A stretch of 64,000 nucleotides of DNA from Simmondsia chinensis (taxonomy: Eukaryota; Streptophyta; Magnoliopsida; Caryophyllales; Simmondsiaceae). The notes below the pieces were generated by a model. That model was not told the origin of the DNA. It saw nothing but the letters and a program-made list of their open reading frames with translations, and did not search any database. The stretch spans positions 34,053,938 through 34,117,937 of the forward strand of contig JAGTTD010000001.1 in NCBI GenBank assembly GCA_018398585.1. The letters are read 5' to 3'. Both the position numbers and the translations under genes were made by a program. Positions 22,115 to 32,901 of this stretch are shown in pieces; within the stretch, counting starts at the first letter, position 1; each line of letters opens with the position of its first letter.

Positions 22115-23483
22115 TGTCTCTATTTTGTTTCAAGTGCTGCATGTGGTCGCCGTGTATGTTTGAAAACAAAACAAACATGCAATAGGGGCTCTTCCACGAC
22201 TAGGGGGTGATCCCAAAGGCGAACCACATGTCTTTAACCTCACTCGCTCACCGTTTTCGAAGAAATAGTTGTGATATCTTGGTGTATTCGACTTCGGTTA
22301 CACCATGAGTTCGGCTTAAACTTCAGTTAAGAAGAATTTACATTTTTTGTGGATTTTTGAATTTTTTTATTCATAGAAAATGAAGGGATAAGGACCTAAC
22401 TCAAGTGGCAGTTGTAGTGGCAAAGCAAGGCCCGCATACACCTTTCCTCGTACACTTAAAATTCAGGAACTAGGGTGGAGACAAACCTAAGAGCTTAGTA
22501 GTCCACTTACAAGCTCGAGTCAATCCGTTTTTAAGCCTTGCATTCTTGACTTATAATAACTCGAATGAGTTTAGGTCTAACAAGATTAAGGTGGAGTAAA
22601 CCATATTCAGGACACTGGACTAGGACCGACGCAGTTGAAGGACAAATCCTAGGCCATCAAAGCCCTAATCAATGACGTGAACCTAAGTTCATCTAACATA
22701 TTAAGCGGTGATAGTAGTGTTAAGAGCAATGCAAGGAAGGGACTAAGCCTTGGCAGTCAGAGCCGTAAACTAAAGCCTCAATTCTTAACTTGTCGAGTTT
22801 TAGGAGCATGTTGAAATTATAGAGTCATGCCCAAAGCCTTAAGACTGTATTACAAGTGGAAGTAAGTACAACAGTTGATCTACGTTATACAATGCCTAGT
22901 TAAGTTATGCTATTGCTAGGGAAAAACCACAATGGTGCAGTGAAAAGGATGAAAAACTTGTCGAAGTTTTGTTTAAGTGTGTGTACTACTTTGGCCTGAT
23001 GCAGAGTCCTTTATTTGTAGAAAAACAAAACTAACGGCTATTCCTATTTTCACGGCTACCCCATCCACGTCTGGGAACGAAGCTGCTCTCTTGTGCGCAG
23101 TTATCTTCAGTGTGCCTTGAGTTTTGGAAGGAAGGACTTTATGCCCATGTATGTAAATTCCAGTAAAGATCTGATCAAAAAGCTCCATGTCTTTTTAAAT
23201 TATTCTTGAAGCTTAAGTAGTTGAAATTGTGCTCCAAGTAATTAGCTCGAGCTTGGAAACCACCATTTTTGCAGCCTTCCTGTTATCCCCTTAAGCTTGA
23301 GGTCATCTCACCTTTCAGCCAACTCATGTCTCAGGCATAGATGCTTAGAGTACTAGGCTTGAGAGGCTGACATCATAATATCCAAAGGTCAAACTCTTCT
23401 CGAGGATGACCTCAGGTGATGTCCACATGGCATTCTGTCGAAAACAACGTTGTCTCAGCCATAGCGAAATTAAGGTGTTAACA
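22115..23483 (-). mobile_element. Tat-E 5' LTR
   Basis: Partner of 16539-17929. On the minus strand it starts tgttaacaccttaattt and ends aaatagagaca next to the primer region. A TATA-like acaaataaagga lies near 23010. It shares blocks with the Tat-C LTR (46016-47282), such as the 'ctcattcgagttatt' and 'gtaagtggact' words, so the two families are related. Confidence 0.85.
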
Positions 23484-23759
23484 ACAGTTGTGTCAGTGTC
23501 TGGAGAGGAGAACCTCAGGGATGTTGACGTTGAGGTAAAAGACACGGCTCCCCCTCCGACTTCTAATGGAGAGGGATCACGAGTTATGGTGTACAAACTC
23601 GCTATTCCTTTCCTCTTCAACCCTTACAGGACCAAAGGAAAAGGATATCCTAAATAGCATCGAGCTCATAGACTTGTTTAAGGAGGTGAAAATCAATATT
23701 CCAATAATTGACACCATTAAAAACATTTCTATGTATGCTGAGTTCTTTAAGAATCATTG
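23484..23759 (+). pseudogene. Athila-like gag remnant, 3' part
   Basis: This sequence continues the gene cut at 16530. SVSGEEN (after the usual TLRSG block), then IPF/PYRTKGKG and EVKINIPIIDTIKNISMYAE with FFKN at the end correspond to the linker before protease in Athila ('..LDSFKKVHINIPFIDALxQMPxYAKFLKD'). The reading breaks at 23760 at the Tekay insertion and resumes at 31502. Confidence 0.8.
23755..23759. repeat. Target-site duplication of the Tekay element, left
   Basis: cattg here is repeated at 31497-31501. Removing the insertion and one copy rejoins the Athila-like frame. Confidence 0.9.
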
Positions 23760-25264
23760 TGTAATACCCAGTCTAATTAAATTAGGCTAGGTATTATAAT
23801 ACGATTAAAATTCGCTATTATTTCAATTGGATTATAAATAATTAATGAATTAATTATCAAAAAGGGGTCCATTAGTAGTATTAAAGTAATTAAAATAGGT
23901 AAAGGTGTATATATATATAAAGGAAAAAAAAGAACAAAAAAAAGGAAGGGAAAGGGGCCGGTGAAGACCCCCTCCCAAAACCCCAAAACTCTCTCTCTCC
24001 CTCTTCCCTGCGCCTCTCTCTCTCTCGCTTTCGTCTCTCTCTCTCGTTCTTTCTCTTTCTTTTTTCATCAAACCCTAAATTTCAATTCTCGCTTGATAGG
24101 ATCTGACGCTAACCTGCAATAGGAGTTCAACTTTGGGATTAAACGTTAGTAAAGGTAAGTATACCACTCCCCCTACTTATTTATATACGAAAAATCTGAT
24201 TCTTAAGGGTTTACATGTGAGACTTATATTGAATAGTTTATTATTTTGTTAAAATAGGTTCAGGCATATATATTTGGCTAATTGTATGATTTATACTCTT
24301 TTGATTTGATATATACTAATTTATACGTTGGTTTGTCGTTTAAATATGTGATTTCTACTATTGTTTGATTTGTTAATATGTGATTTAAATTGTACTTATT
24401 TATACGTTGAATTGATATTTAAACATATGAATCTTGAAGAAAATTGTACTTGTGAGTATGCGAAAGGAACTATTGTGAACTTGCTATTTGAATTAAAAGC
24501 TTTTTTGGGAAGAGCTTACAGATAACTACGTTGACTCTCCGGGGTCTATCGACGATAAAATGCGAAATGTGAAAGTCGATCTGTGACCCTGTCGCGGGAA
24601 TAAAACCGGCACATAGATCTATGTTCGTTCCTAGCGGATCTGTCGACTTAGAACCGGTTCGAATATGTGAAATGTGAATGTCGATTTCGACCCTGTCGCG
24701 GGAATAATACCGGCTGTAGTTTTTGTTTCATCTGTAAGTTTTATCAAAAGAGCTCTTGTAAACAAGAGATATGAGCTACCATAATGTGAATTTTCTGATA
24801 AATTGATTTTAACTGGCTTCGATTGGAATTTTATTTGTTTTAAATAATATGCCTGATCCGGGTAGGGTGTACGATATACTTGCTGAGCTCGTTGTTTGCT
24901 CACCCCAATTAATTTATTTTCCAGATTAGTAATTCATGGCACACTCCCGAAGGAAGAAAAGACAGAGCAGCTCCCAATCTCGAGAATTAGTTATCTTGCG
25001 TAGTTTAAGTAGTAAATGAAATTTGTAGTAGAATATTATAAAATATATGAGGCATTGTAATTCGAGCCTCCGCGCTATTGAACTCTTCTATATTTGATTA
25101 GTTTTGATATATTGTAGACGAGCTACTATTTATTATGAATTTTGGAGAATGTTTTATTTTGTAAGTTTTGGGCTTCGTGCTATGGTGTGGGGCTACATCA
25201 TAGTACGGCCGTGTAGCACCCTTTTAACTTAAGCCTATTCGGTATAACGTTTGGGGGCGTTACA
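23760..25264 (+). mobile_element. Tekay 5' LTR
   Basis: It opens with a near-palindrome (23763-23796, AATACC...GGTATT around an AT-rich core). It contains a GA/CT-rich leader (23990-24065) after a TATA-like tatatatataaagg (23908), and an internal duplication of 'gaccctgtcgcgggaata' (24587 and 24690). The terminus is gggggcgttaca. Confidence 0.95.
23990..24065 (+). repeat. CT-rich microsatellite in the Tekay 5' LTR
   Basis: Repeated ctctctc blocks, likely the transcribed leader downstream of the TATA-like element. The same block is at 30210-30290 in the 3' LTR. It produces the Arg/Glu-rich minus-strand frame seen there. Confidence 0.8.
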
Positions 25265-25269
25265 TAAAG

Positions 25270-25281
25270 TGGTATCAGAGC
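25270..25281 (+). other. Tekay primer-binding site (tRNA-iMet)
   Basis: tggtatcagagc lies five bases after the 5' LTR. It is a perfect match to the 3' end complement of initiator tRNA-Met, standard for chromoviruses. Confidence 0.9.
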
Positions 25282-25352
25282 CTAGGTTATAAATCCTAGG
25301 AAAAAAAAAATAAAATTATAACAATTATAAAAATAAAATAACTTATTCTTGT

Positions 25353-28300
25353 GTGATATGGGCTCAGGAGCAGATGGGTGATAAGAGTCAAGCATCATCA
25401 TCCTTAAAGAGAAAGAGAACCCTGAAGGGAAAGGGTAGGGCTCCACCCCCAACCAAGGGGCACCCTGAACTGTTAAATGGACCCACTGGTCAAAACGCCC
25501 AGAATTCAGGCGGCTCCTCTAATCAGTTCGATGTTGTAACAATGCACCCGCTCATGGTTAACCTCTTGCAACATCAACAACAAGTCCAAGCTATGCCTCT
25601 TATTACTCAACGCGGAGAAGTGACACCATTCGAAAGGTTGTCAAAGATGAGGGCCCCAAGTTTTAAAGGAGCAGATGACCCTCTAGAAGCCGAGAAATGG
25701 ATACCGGAGATGGAGACCTTGTTCGGAGCAATGTCAATTGCTGATGATGATAAGGTTCGAGCAACCACTCCTTTTCTTAAGGGGAATGCAGAGTTCTGGT
25801 GGGCTACAATCAAGGTAGCATACCAGAATGCTACTGGGCCGTTGGATTGGGTAGAGTTTAAGGAGGTCTTCTAGAACCAGTTCTTCCCTGAAGCACTCAG
25901 AATGACGAAAGAAAATGAATTCTACGAGCTAAGACAAGGAGAACAGATGACAGTATTACAGTATGCCAATAAATTTCATGAATTGGGACGTTTCAGCCCA
26001 AGCATCATGGCGTCTGAGGCTAGTGAAGCGAATAGATTTGAAAGGGGACTGCTTCCTCGTATTAGAAGGCGTCTATCAAGTGTCATTTTCAAGGAATACA
26101 AGGAGGTCCTTGAACGTGCATTGAAGGTGGAAGCAGATCTAAGGTTGGAAGAACAAGAGCATGCTGCTAAGAAAAAGTTACCAGATGGTAAGTTTCAAGG
26201 AGGGAAGCCCAACCGATCAGGTGGCAATGGCAAAAAGTTTCATACGAAGAATCCGGGGAGCTCAACCATTGGGTTCAGAAAATGCGAGCATTATGGCAAG
26301 GACCATTCCGGTGAGTGCCACAGAAAGTTAGGGGTGTGCTTTGAGTGTAAAGAGAAGGGACACATAGCTCGTGATTGTCCCCTCAAGAATGGTTCTAAGA
26401 ATAGAGGCAGTGAGGATAGACAGGGACCTCGGGGTAATGCCAGAATGTTTGCTACGATTCAGAAGGACAAGACTGCTAGTGACCGTGTGGTGACAGGTAC
26501 CCTTCCTATTAATTCTACTAGTGTGCATGTATTATTTGACATCGGGGCCTCTCACTGTTTTGTGGCTAAGAAATTTGCCCCTAAGTTAACTTGTAAGCCG
26601 AAACTGCTAGATGAGACCTTTTGTGTGGCAACCCCGCTGGGGTATGATGTGCTTACTGATCTTGTGTGCGAAAATTGTGTGATTAGAATAGGTGATATGG
26701 AGTTAGTGGCAGATCTAGTACTCCTAGATATGGAGGATTTTGATGTGATTCTAGGGATCAATTGGATGTCTTCTTATCAAGCGCATCTAGATTGTTTTGG
26801 AAAAAGGGTTGTATTTCAGATTCCTGACCAACCAGAATTTGCTTACCATGGGGACGGGTTAAATCCTTCTATGGGAAGTAAAGATTCTAAGACTTTTAGT
26901 AGGATGATTTCAGCCCTAAATGCTAGAAGGTCCCTGAGGAAAGGGTGTCGAGGATTCCTTTGCCATGTATTTGACAGTAGGAGGGACGATGTGAAGTTAT
27001 ATGGCATTCCCATTGTCAGGGAATTTCCTGAGGTCTTTCCAGAAGACTTGCATGGTTTGCCTCCAAGGAGGGAAATCGAGTTTGAAATTGATCTAGTACC
27101 TGGCAGTGGACCCATATCCAAAGCCCCTTATAGAATGGCTCCTTCTGAACTACGAGAGTTGAAGGTGAAACTCCAGGAATTGTTAGATAAAGGCTTCATC
27201 CGACCTAGTGTCTCACCATGGGGTGCTCCAGTATTGTTTGTGAAGAAGAAGGATGGTAGTATGAGGTTATGCATTGACTACAGAGAACTGAACAAGGTGA
27301 CAGTTAAGAATAAGTATCCCTTGCCCCGAATTGATGACTTGTTTGATCAACTTCAAGGTGCAAAGGTCTTTTCTAAGATTGACCTACGATCTAGTTATCA
27401 TCAGCTAAAGATCAAAGAGAAGGATGTGGCTAAGACTGCTTTTCGAACCAGGTATGGCCATTATGAATTCTTAGTTATGCCGTTTGGGCTAACGAATGCA
27501 CATGCTGCTTTCATGGATTTGATGAACAGGGTGTTTCGACAATACCTGGATCGATTTGTAGTTGTATTCATAGATGATATACTGATCTACTCTAAGAGTA
27601 GGGAGGAGCACGAAGAACATCTGAAGATGGTGTTGCAAACCCTACAAGAGCATAAGTTGTATGCCAAGTTGAGTAAGTGTGAGTTTTGGCTTGACAGAGT
27701 GGCATTCTTGGGCCATGTGATATCCAAAGATGGGATTTCAGTGGATCCAAGGAAGGTTGAAGCGGTATTGGAGTGGAATCCGCCCACAACTACAACAGAG
27801 ATTAGAATCTTCTTTGGATTGGCTGGTTACTATAGAAGATTCATTGAGGGATTTTCGCAAATTGCACTTCCTCTCACCCGTTTGACTCAAAAAGGAGTGA
27901 AGTTCATGTGGACGGATGAGTGTGAAAGAAGCTTTCAGGAGCTGAAAAAGAGGTTAGTGTCTGCCCCTGTACTTGCATTACCTACTGATGAGGGTAACTT
28001 TGTCATTTACAGTGACGCTTCAAAGAAAGGGCTAGGTTGTGTGCTAATGCAGAATGAGAAGGTGATAGCCTATGCATCCCGACAATTAAAGCCTCATGAA
28101 AAGAATTATCCAACGCATGATTTGGAGTTGGCGGCGGTGGTATTTGCTTTAAAGATCTGGAGACATTACCTTTATGGAGGACCTTGCCAGATTTTTATAG
28201 ACCACAAAAGCTTGAAATATCTGTTTACACAAAAAGAGTTGAATTTGAGGTAGAGGAGATGGTTGGAATTGATCAAGAATTATGATGTGACCATTAATTA

Positions 28301-29948
28301 CCATCCTGGAAAAGCAAATACAGTTGCAGATGCTCTAAGCAGGAAGTCAGCGGGCAACTTAGCTACCTTGATCACTTCTTAGCCTACGCTACCTAGAGAC
28401 TTGGAGGAAATGCAGATTATAGTGTGCTTTCATGAAAAGAAGGACGGTGTTTTAGCCAATCTGGTTGCACAACCGTCATTACTGGAAAAGATCAAGGCTG
28501 CACAGCAACATGACCCGTTTTTGATGAAGATGAAAAGTAAGGTGACCAATGGAGAATCTTCAGATTTCATGCTGCGTGGTGACGGAGCATTGTACTTTGG
28601 AGATAGGTTATGTGTACCTGATGATCCAACAATTAAGAGGGATGTTATGGAAGAAGCACATAGTTCCCGCTTTTCGGTACATCCTGGAGGCGCGAAGATG
28701 TATCGAGACCTCAGAAGCTGCTTTTGGTGGAGTGACATGAAGCGAGATATTGCTGAGTTTGTGGCTACGTGTTTGATCTGTCAACAAGTAAAGGCCGAGC
28801 ACCAAGAGCCTGGTGGATTGCTACAATCATTAGAAGTGCCTGAGTGGAAGTGGGATCGAATTTCCAAGGACTTTGTTGTTGGCCTACCAAGGACAGTTAG
28901 GAAGAATGATGCGATTTTGGTCATTGTGGATAGACTTACGAAGAGTGCACATTTTCTTCCTATTAGGTTTGGTGCTCCATTAGCTAAATTGGCAGAATTG
29001 TACATTGATGTTGTGCTGCGGTTGCATGGTGTGCCAAGCGAAATTGTTTCTGACAGAGACCCAAGGTTTGTGTCTAGATTTTGGGAGAGTCTGCAGAAAG
29101 CTTTGGGAACTAAACTGAGTTTGAGTACTGCTTATCATCCTCAGACAGATGGGCAAACTGAGAGGACTATTCAAACATTAGAGGACATGCTGCGTGCTTG
29201 TGTTATAGATTTGGGAGGTAGTTGGGATAACTACATGAGTTTGGTAGAATTTGCCTATAACAAGAGTTACCATTCTAGTATTGGGATGGCACCATATGAA
29301 GCTTTGTATGGGCGAAGATGTAGAACCCCTTTGTTTTGGAATGACGTTGGAGAAAGAAAACTGTTAGGTCCTGAGATTGTACAGGGTGCTGAAGAGAAGG
29401 TCAAGCTAATCAGAGATAAAATGAAGATAAGCCAAGATAGGCAAAAGAGTTGGGCAGACAAATGAAGAAGACCGTTGGAGTTTTCAGTAGGTGAACATGT
29501 CTACCTAAAGGTATCCCCAACCAGAGGTGTGATGAGATTTGGAAAAAGGGGTAAATTAAGCCCTCGATTTGTAGGACCATTTGAAATTTCGGCGAAAGTT
29601 GGAGACGTGGCTTACAGAGTAGCCTTACCGCAGGAACTGTCTAGAATACATAATGTATTTCATGTTTCTCAATGGAGGAAGTATATCTCGGATCCTTGTC
29701 ATGTGATACGACATGAAACGTTGCAAGTGCGAGAAGATTTGACTTATGCAGAACATCCAGTTCGCATAGTCGACCGAAAAGAACAAAGGTTGAGGCATAG
29801 AGTGATCCCATATGTCAAAATCCAATGGAGTAATCATACTCCTAGAGAAGCAACACGGGAGACCGAAGAAGAGATGAGAAGCAAATACCCAGAATTATTC
29901 GAAAACGAAGGTGAGTTTCGAGGACGAAACTTTTGTTTAAGGGGGTGA
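25353..29948 (+). pseudogene. Tekay gag-pol polyprotein, one frame with four stops
   Basis: A single frame runs the whole length; likely start MGDKSQ at 25374. Order: capsid ([35 protein letters not shown]); zinc knuckle [14 protein letters not shown] (26338); protease [10 protein letters not shown] (26530), with Ile in place of Ser/Thr of the catalytic D-S/T-G; RT with [13 protein letters not shown] and FIDDILIYS (27570); RNase [12 protein letters not shown] (28010); integrase zinc finger (28660-28790) and core with Asp in KDF, Asp in SDRDPRF and Glu in DGQTERT; GPF module (29575); chromodomain (29750-29890). In-frame stops are at 25872 (TAG), 28251 (TAG), 28380 (TAG) and 29463 (TGA). An upstream knuckle-like motif ([12 protein letters not shown]) has Tyr for its second Cys. 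Confidence 0.93.
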
Positions 29949-29951
29949 GGA
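29926..29951 (+). other. Tekay polypurine tract
   Basis: aagggggtgagga directly precedes the 3' LTR start TGTAATACCC. It overlaps the end of the polyprotein frame. Confidence 0.8.
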
Positions 29952-30093
29952 TGTAATACCCAGTCTAATTAAATTAGGCTAGGTATTATAATACGATTAA
30001 AATTCACTATTATTTCGATTGGATTATAAATGAATTAATGAATTAATTATCAGAAAGGGGTCCATTAGTAGTATTAAAGTAATTAAAATAGGT

Positions 30094-30147
<54 letters not shown>

Positions 30148-31496
30148 GAAAAAAAAACAAAAAAAAAGGAAGGGAAAGGGGGCCGTGAAGACCTCCTCTC
30201 AAAACCCCAAAACTCTCTATCTCTCCCTCTCCCCTGCGCCTCTCTCTCTCTCGCTTTCGTCTCTCTCTCTCGTTCTCTCTCTTTCTTTTTTCGTCAAACC
30301 CTAAATTTCGATTCTCGCTTAATAGGATCTGACGCTAACCCGTAATAGGAGTTCAACTTTTGGATTAAACGTTAGTAAAGGTAAGTATACCACTCCCGCT
30401 ACTTGTTTAAATACGAAAAATCTGATTCTTAAGGGTTTACATGTGAGACTTATATTGAATAGTTTATTATTTTGTTAAAATAGATTCAGGCATATATATT
30501 TGGCTAATTGTGTGATTTATACTCTTTGATTTAATATATACTAATTTATACGTTGGTTTGTTGTTTAAATATGTGATTTCTACTGTTGTTTGATTTGTTA
30601 ATATGTGATTTAAATTGTACTGATTTATATGTTGAATTTATGTTTAAACATGTGAATCTTGAAGAAAATTGTACTTGTGAGTATGCGAAAGGAACTATTG
30701 TGAACTTGCTATTTGAATTAAAAGATTTTATGGGAAGAGCTTACAGATAACTACGTTGACCCTCCGGGGTCTATCGACGATAAAATGCGAAATGTGAAAT
30801 GTGAAAGTCGATCTGTGACCCTGTCGCGGAAATAATACTGGCACATAGATCTATGTTCGATCCTAGCAGATCTGTCGACTTAGAGCCGGTTCGAATATGT
30901 GAAATGTGAACGTCAATTTCGACCCTGTCGCGGGAATAATACCGGCCGTAGGTTTCGTTTCATTTGTAAGTTTTATCAAAAAAGCTCTTATAAACAAGAG
31001 ATATGAGCTACCATAATGTGAATTTTCTGATAAATTGATTTTAACTGGCTTCGATTGGAATTCTATTTGTTTTAAATAATATGCCTGATCCGGGTAGGGT
31101 GTATGGTATACTTGCTGAGCTCGTTGTTTGCTCACCCCAATTAATTTATTTTCCGGATTAGTAATTCATGGCACACTCCCGAAGGAGGAAAAGACAGAGC
31201 AGCTCCCAATCTCGAGAATTAGTTAACTTGCGTAGTTTAAGTAGTAAATGAAATTTGTAGTAGAATATTATAAAATATATGAGGCATTGTAATTCGAGCT
31301 TCCGCGCTATTGAACTCTTCTATATTTGATAAGTTTTGATATATTGTAGACGAGCTACTATTTATTATGAATTTTGGAGAATGTTTTAGTTTGTAAGTTT
31401 TGGGATTCGTGCTATGGTGTGGGACTACATCATAGTACGGCCGTGTAGCGCCCTTTTAACTTAAGCCTATTCAGTATAACGTTTGGGGGCGTTACA
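29952..31496 (+). mobile_element. Tekay 3' LTR
   Basis: Near-identical to 23760-25264 apart from scattered substitutions, a 10-bp duplication of gaaatgtgaa near 30790 and an expanded TA repeat at 30101-30143. Confidence 0.95.
30101..30143. repeat. (TA)n microsatellite in the 3' LTR
   Basis: About 21 TA units, against about 5 at the same place in the 5' LTR (23908-23920). The expansion happened after insertion. Confidence 0.9.
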
Positions 31497-31501
31497 CATT
31501 G
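31497..31501. repeat. Target-site duplication of the Tekay element, right
   Basis: cattg, the partner of 23755-23759. Confidence 0.9.
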
Positions 31502-32200
31502 CACCAAGAAGGAATGTGCGTAAGGGCACACTCTACAGAGGTCCGACTCACTTAAAAAATGAGTAGTATCCTTGATTTGGGCACCTCGCCCTAGTTTAGA
31601 GGTCATGGGGCTTTCATGATTCCATGCGTCAATGGGGAGAGTTACCAGTCAAGCCCTCTTACAACTAGGAGAGCATATAAACCCCATTCCGTATTCGATT
31701 GTTTTGAGGAAATGAGTACAAAAAACCTTAAGCTAACCAATATCACACTTCAATTGGCTGATCGGTCAGTGCATGTACCTCGCGGGTGTCGGAAGATGTA
31801 CTTGTCAAATTTGACAAGTTTGTCTAGTTGATTTCATCGTTTCAGATGTGGAACCCATCCTGAGGTTAAAGAATAACACTCCTATTGTTCTAGGTTGACC
31901 ATTCCTTGCAACAATTGACACTGTGAGTCATGGTAGGATGGGAGTGTTAGAGGTTTCTTTTGGAAGCCTCAAGGGAACTTTGAATCTCTCGAATATTTCT
32001 CAGCACCCTTAGACTGAGCACGAGTTGGAGTGCTACATGGTTGATGATATTGGCCCTTTAGAAGAGTTGGGTGCACCCAATCCTTTTAAAAGTGCTGATT
32101 AGAGTAATATCCCTATCAGTGTCGACAACTATGCATTTAATTGATAAGTCATCAGCTAAGCATAATAAGATAGAGATTCGAGACCTAAGGCTTAAGACTA
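31502..32200 (+). pseudogene. Athila-like protease remnant
   Basis: Continuation of the split gene. KKLKLTNITLQLADRSV-like text (31725-31790) with VPRG matches the Athila aspartic protease strand after the active site (usual ALCDLGASINLMPYSVF...TTVTLQLADRS). The active-site region near 31630-31690 is frameshifted but recognisable. ECYMVDDIGPLEELGAP follows near 32030. Multiple stops are present. 32090-32170 recurs at 11740-11820, tying the two Athila-like blocks together. Confidence 0.8.
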
Positions 32201-32375
32201 TAGGGCTTAAGAAAGGTAGTTCCTAGGCTCAGGGTAGCTTTGTGCAACATATATCAAGGAACAATGACATCAAGCATATCAAAAAGGGAGCTATTGACTG
32301 TGAGGCACCTACAAAGAGCTTGAGCGCATTTGTTTGATTCCATCCCAATACCTAGCATGCCGACTCTAGAAAGGG
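32201..32375. other. Junction of Athila-like and Tat-C sequence, unassigned
   Basis: No clear family. It lies between the last Athila-like homology and the first base alignable to the Tat-C LTR, so the break that removed the start of that LTR is here. Confidence 0.4.
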
Positions 32376-32806
32376 TTCTAGGCATAAAAATTTATAAACT
32401 TGGGCTTGTAAGTGGAATGTTGTGCTCTTGAGTTTGATTTTATCACAGTTCCTAGCTTTTAAGTGTATAAGGTAAGGTGTTTGTGGGCTCTGCTTCGTCA
32501 CCCCAACTGCCACTTGAGTCGGGTCCATATCCACTTAATTTCTATCAATGATTAAGCTCTAAAAATTACCAAAAATATATAAATTGAGTCTCCTTAATTG
32601 GAACAAGTGTGGAATCCGTGATATAAATGCAAACCGCAGTCAGATTCACCAAAAGCATCAACTATCTCCAGAGGTGATTGATTGAGGTCAAACTTGTACA
32701 GTTCGTAAATTAGACTTGCTCCCAAGTCTCTATGGTCCCTTTTTCCATGTTTGTTTGATTTTTGTACTAATGGCAACCACACACACTAAACTGACCAAAG
32801 GAGCCA
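32376..32806 (+). mobile_element. Tat-C 5' LTR, 3' third only
   Basis: Aligns with 46892-47282 (for example 'cacacacactaaac', 'ttgattgaggtcaaac', 'caccccaact'). The usual TGTTTACACCC start is missing. It ends at ggagcca before a tttttggtgaac primer-like segment at 32807-32820. Confidence 0.8.
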
Positions 32807-32901
32807 CTTTTTGGTGAACATAGTGGCAGACACAACATGAGGCTTTACAGTCTCCAAACACACCGTGGATTATCATAACGTGATCTTTTGACCATTAGCC
32901 A

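Larger units (their letters stand above)
16539..23483 (-). mobile_element. Tat-E: Tat-like Ty3/gypsy element, pol deleted
   Basis: Two direct LTRs (16539-17929 and 22115-23483) flank a 4.2 kb internal region read on the minus strand. It encodes gag and the start of reverse transcriptase, and lacks the RT core, RNase H and integrase, so it could move only with help. The LTRs begin tgtt(t/a)ACACC on the minus strand and end near gagaca. It lies inside the Athila-like gag, whose two halves flank it. The target duplication is not clean (acgat versus acagt). Confidence 0.85.
23760..31496 (+). mobile_element. Tekay-type chromovirus, nearly complete
   Basis: A 7,737-bp Ty3/gypsy element has LTRs of 1,505 and 1,545 bp (TGTAATACCC...GCGTTACA), a tRNA-iMet primer site, one gag-pol frame, a polypurine tract and a 5-bp target duplication. 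The LTRs are very similar by eye, and most of the length difference is a TA repeat in the 3' copy, so the insertion is recent relative to its neighbours. The C-terminal chromodomain and the gag/RT sequence place it with Tekay (Del) chromoviruses. Four nonsense codons make it defective. Confidence 0.95.

Noticed and set aside
23850..24071. Arg/Glu-rich minus-strand protein
   Set aside because: It is a translation of the CT microsatellite in the Tekay LTR; the same occurs in the 3' LTR.
26328..29837. Many minus-strand frames opposite the Tekay polyprotein
   Set aside because: They are complements of a strongly supported coding frame and have no motifs.
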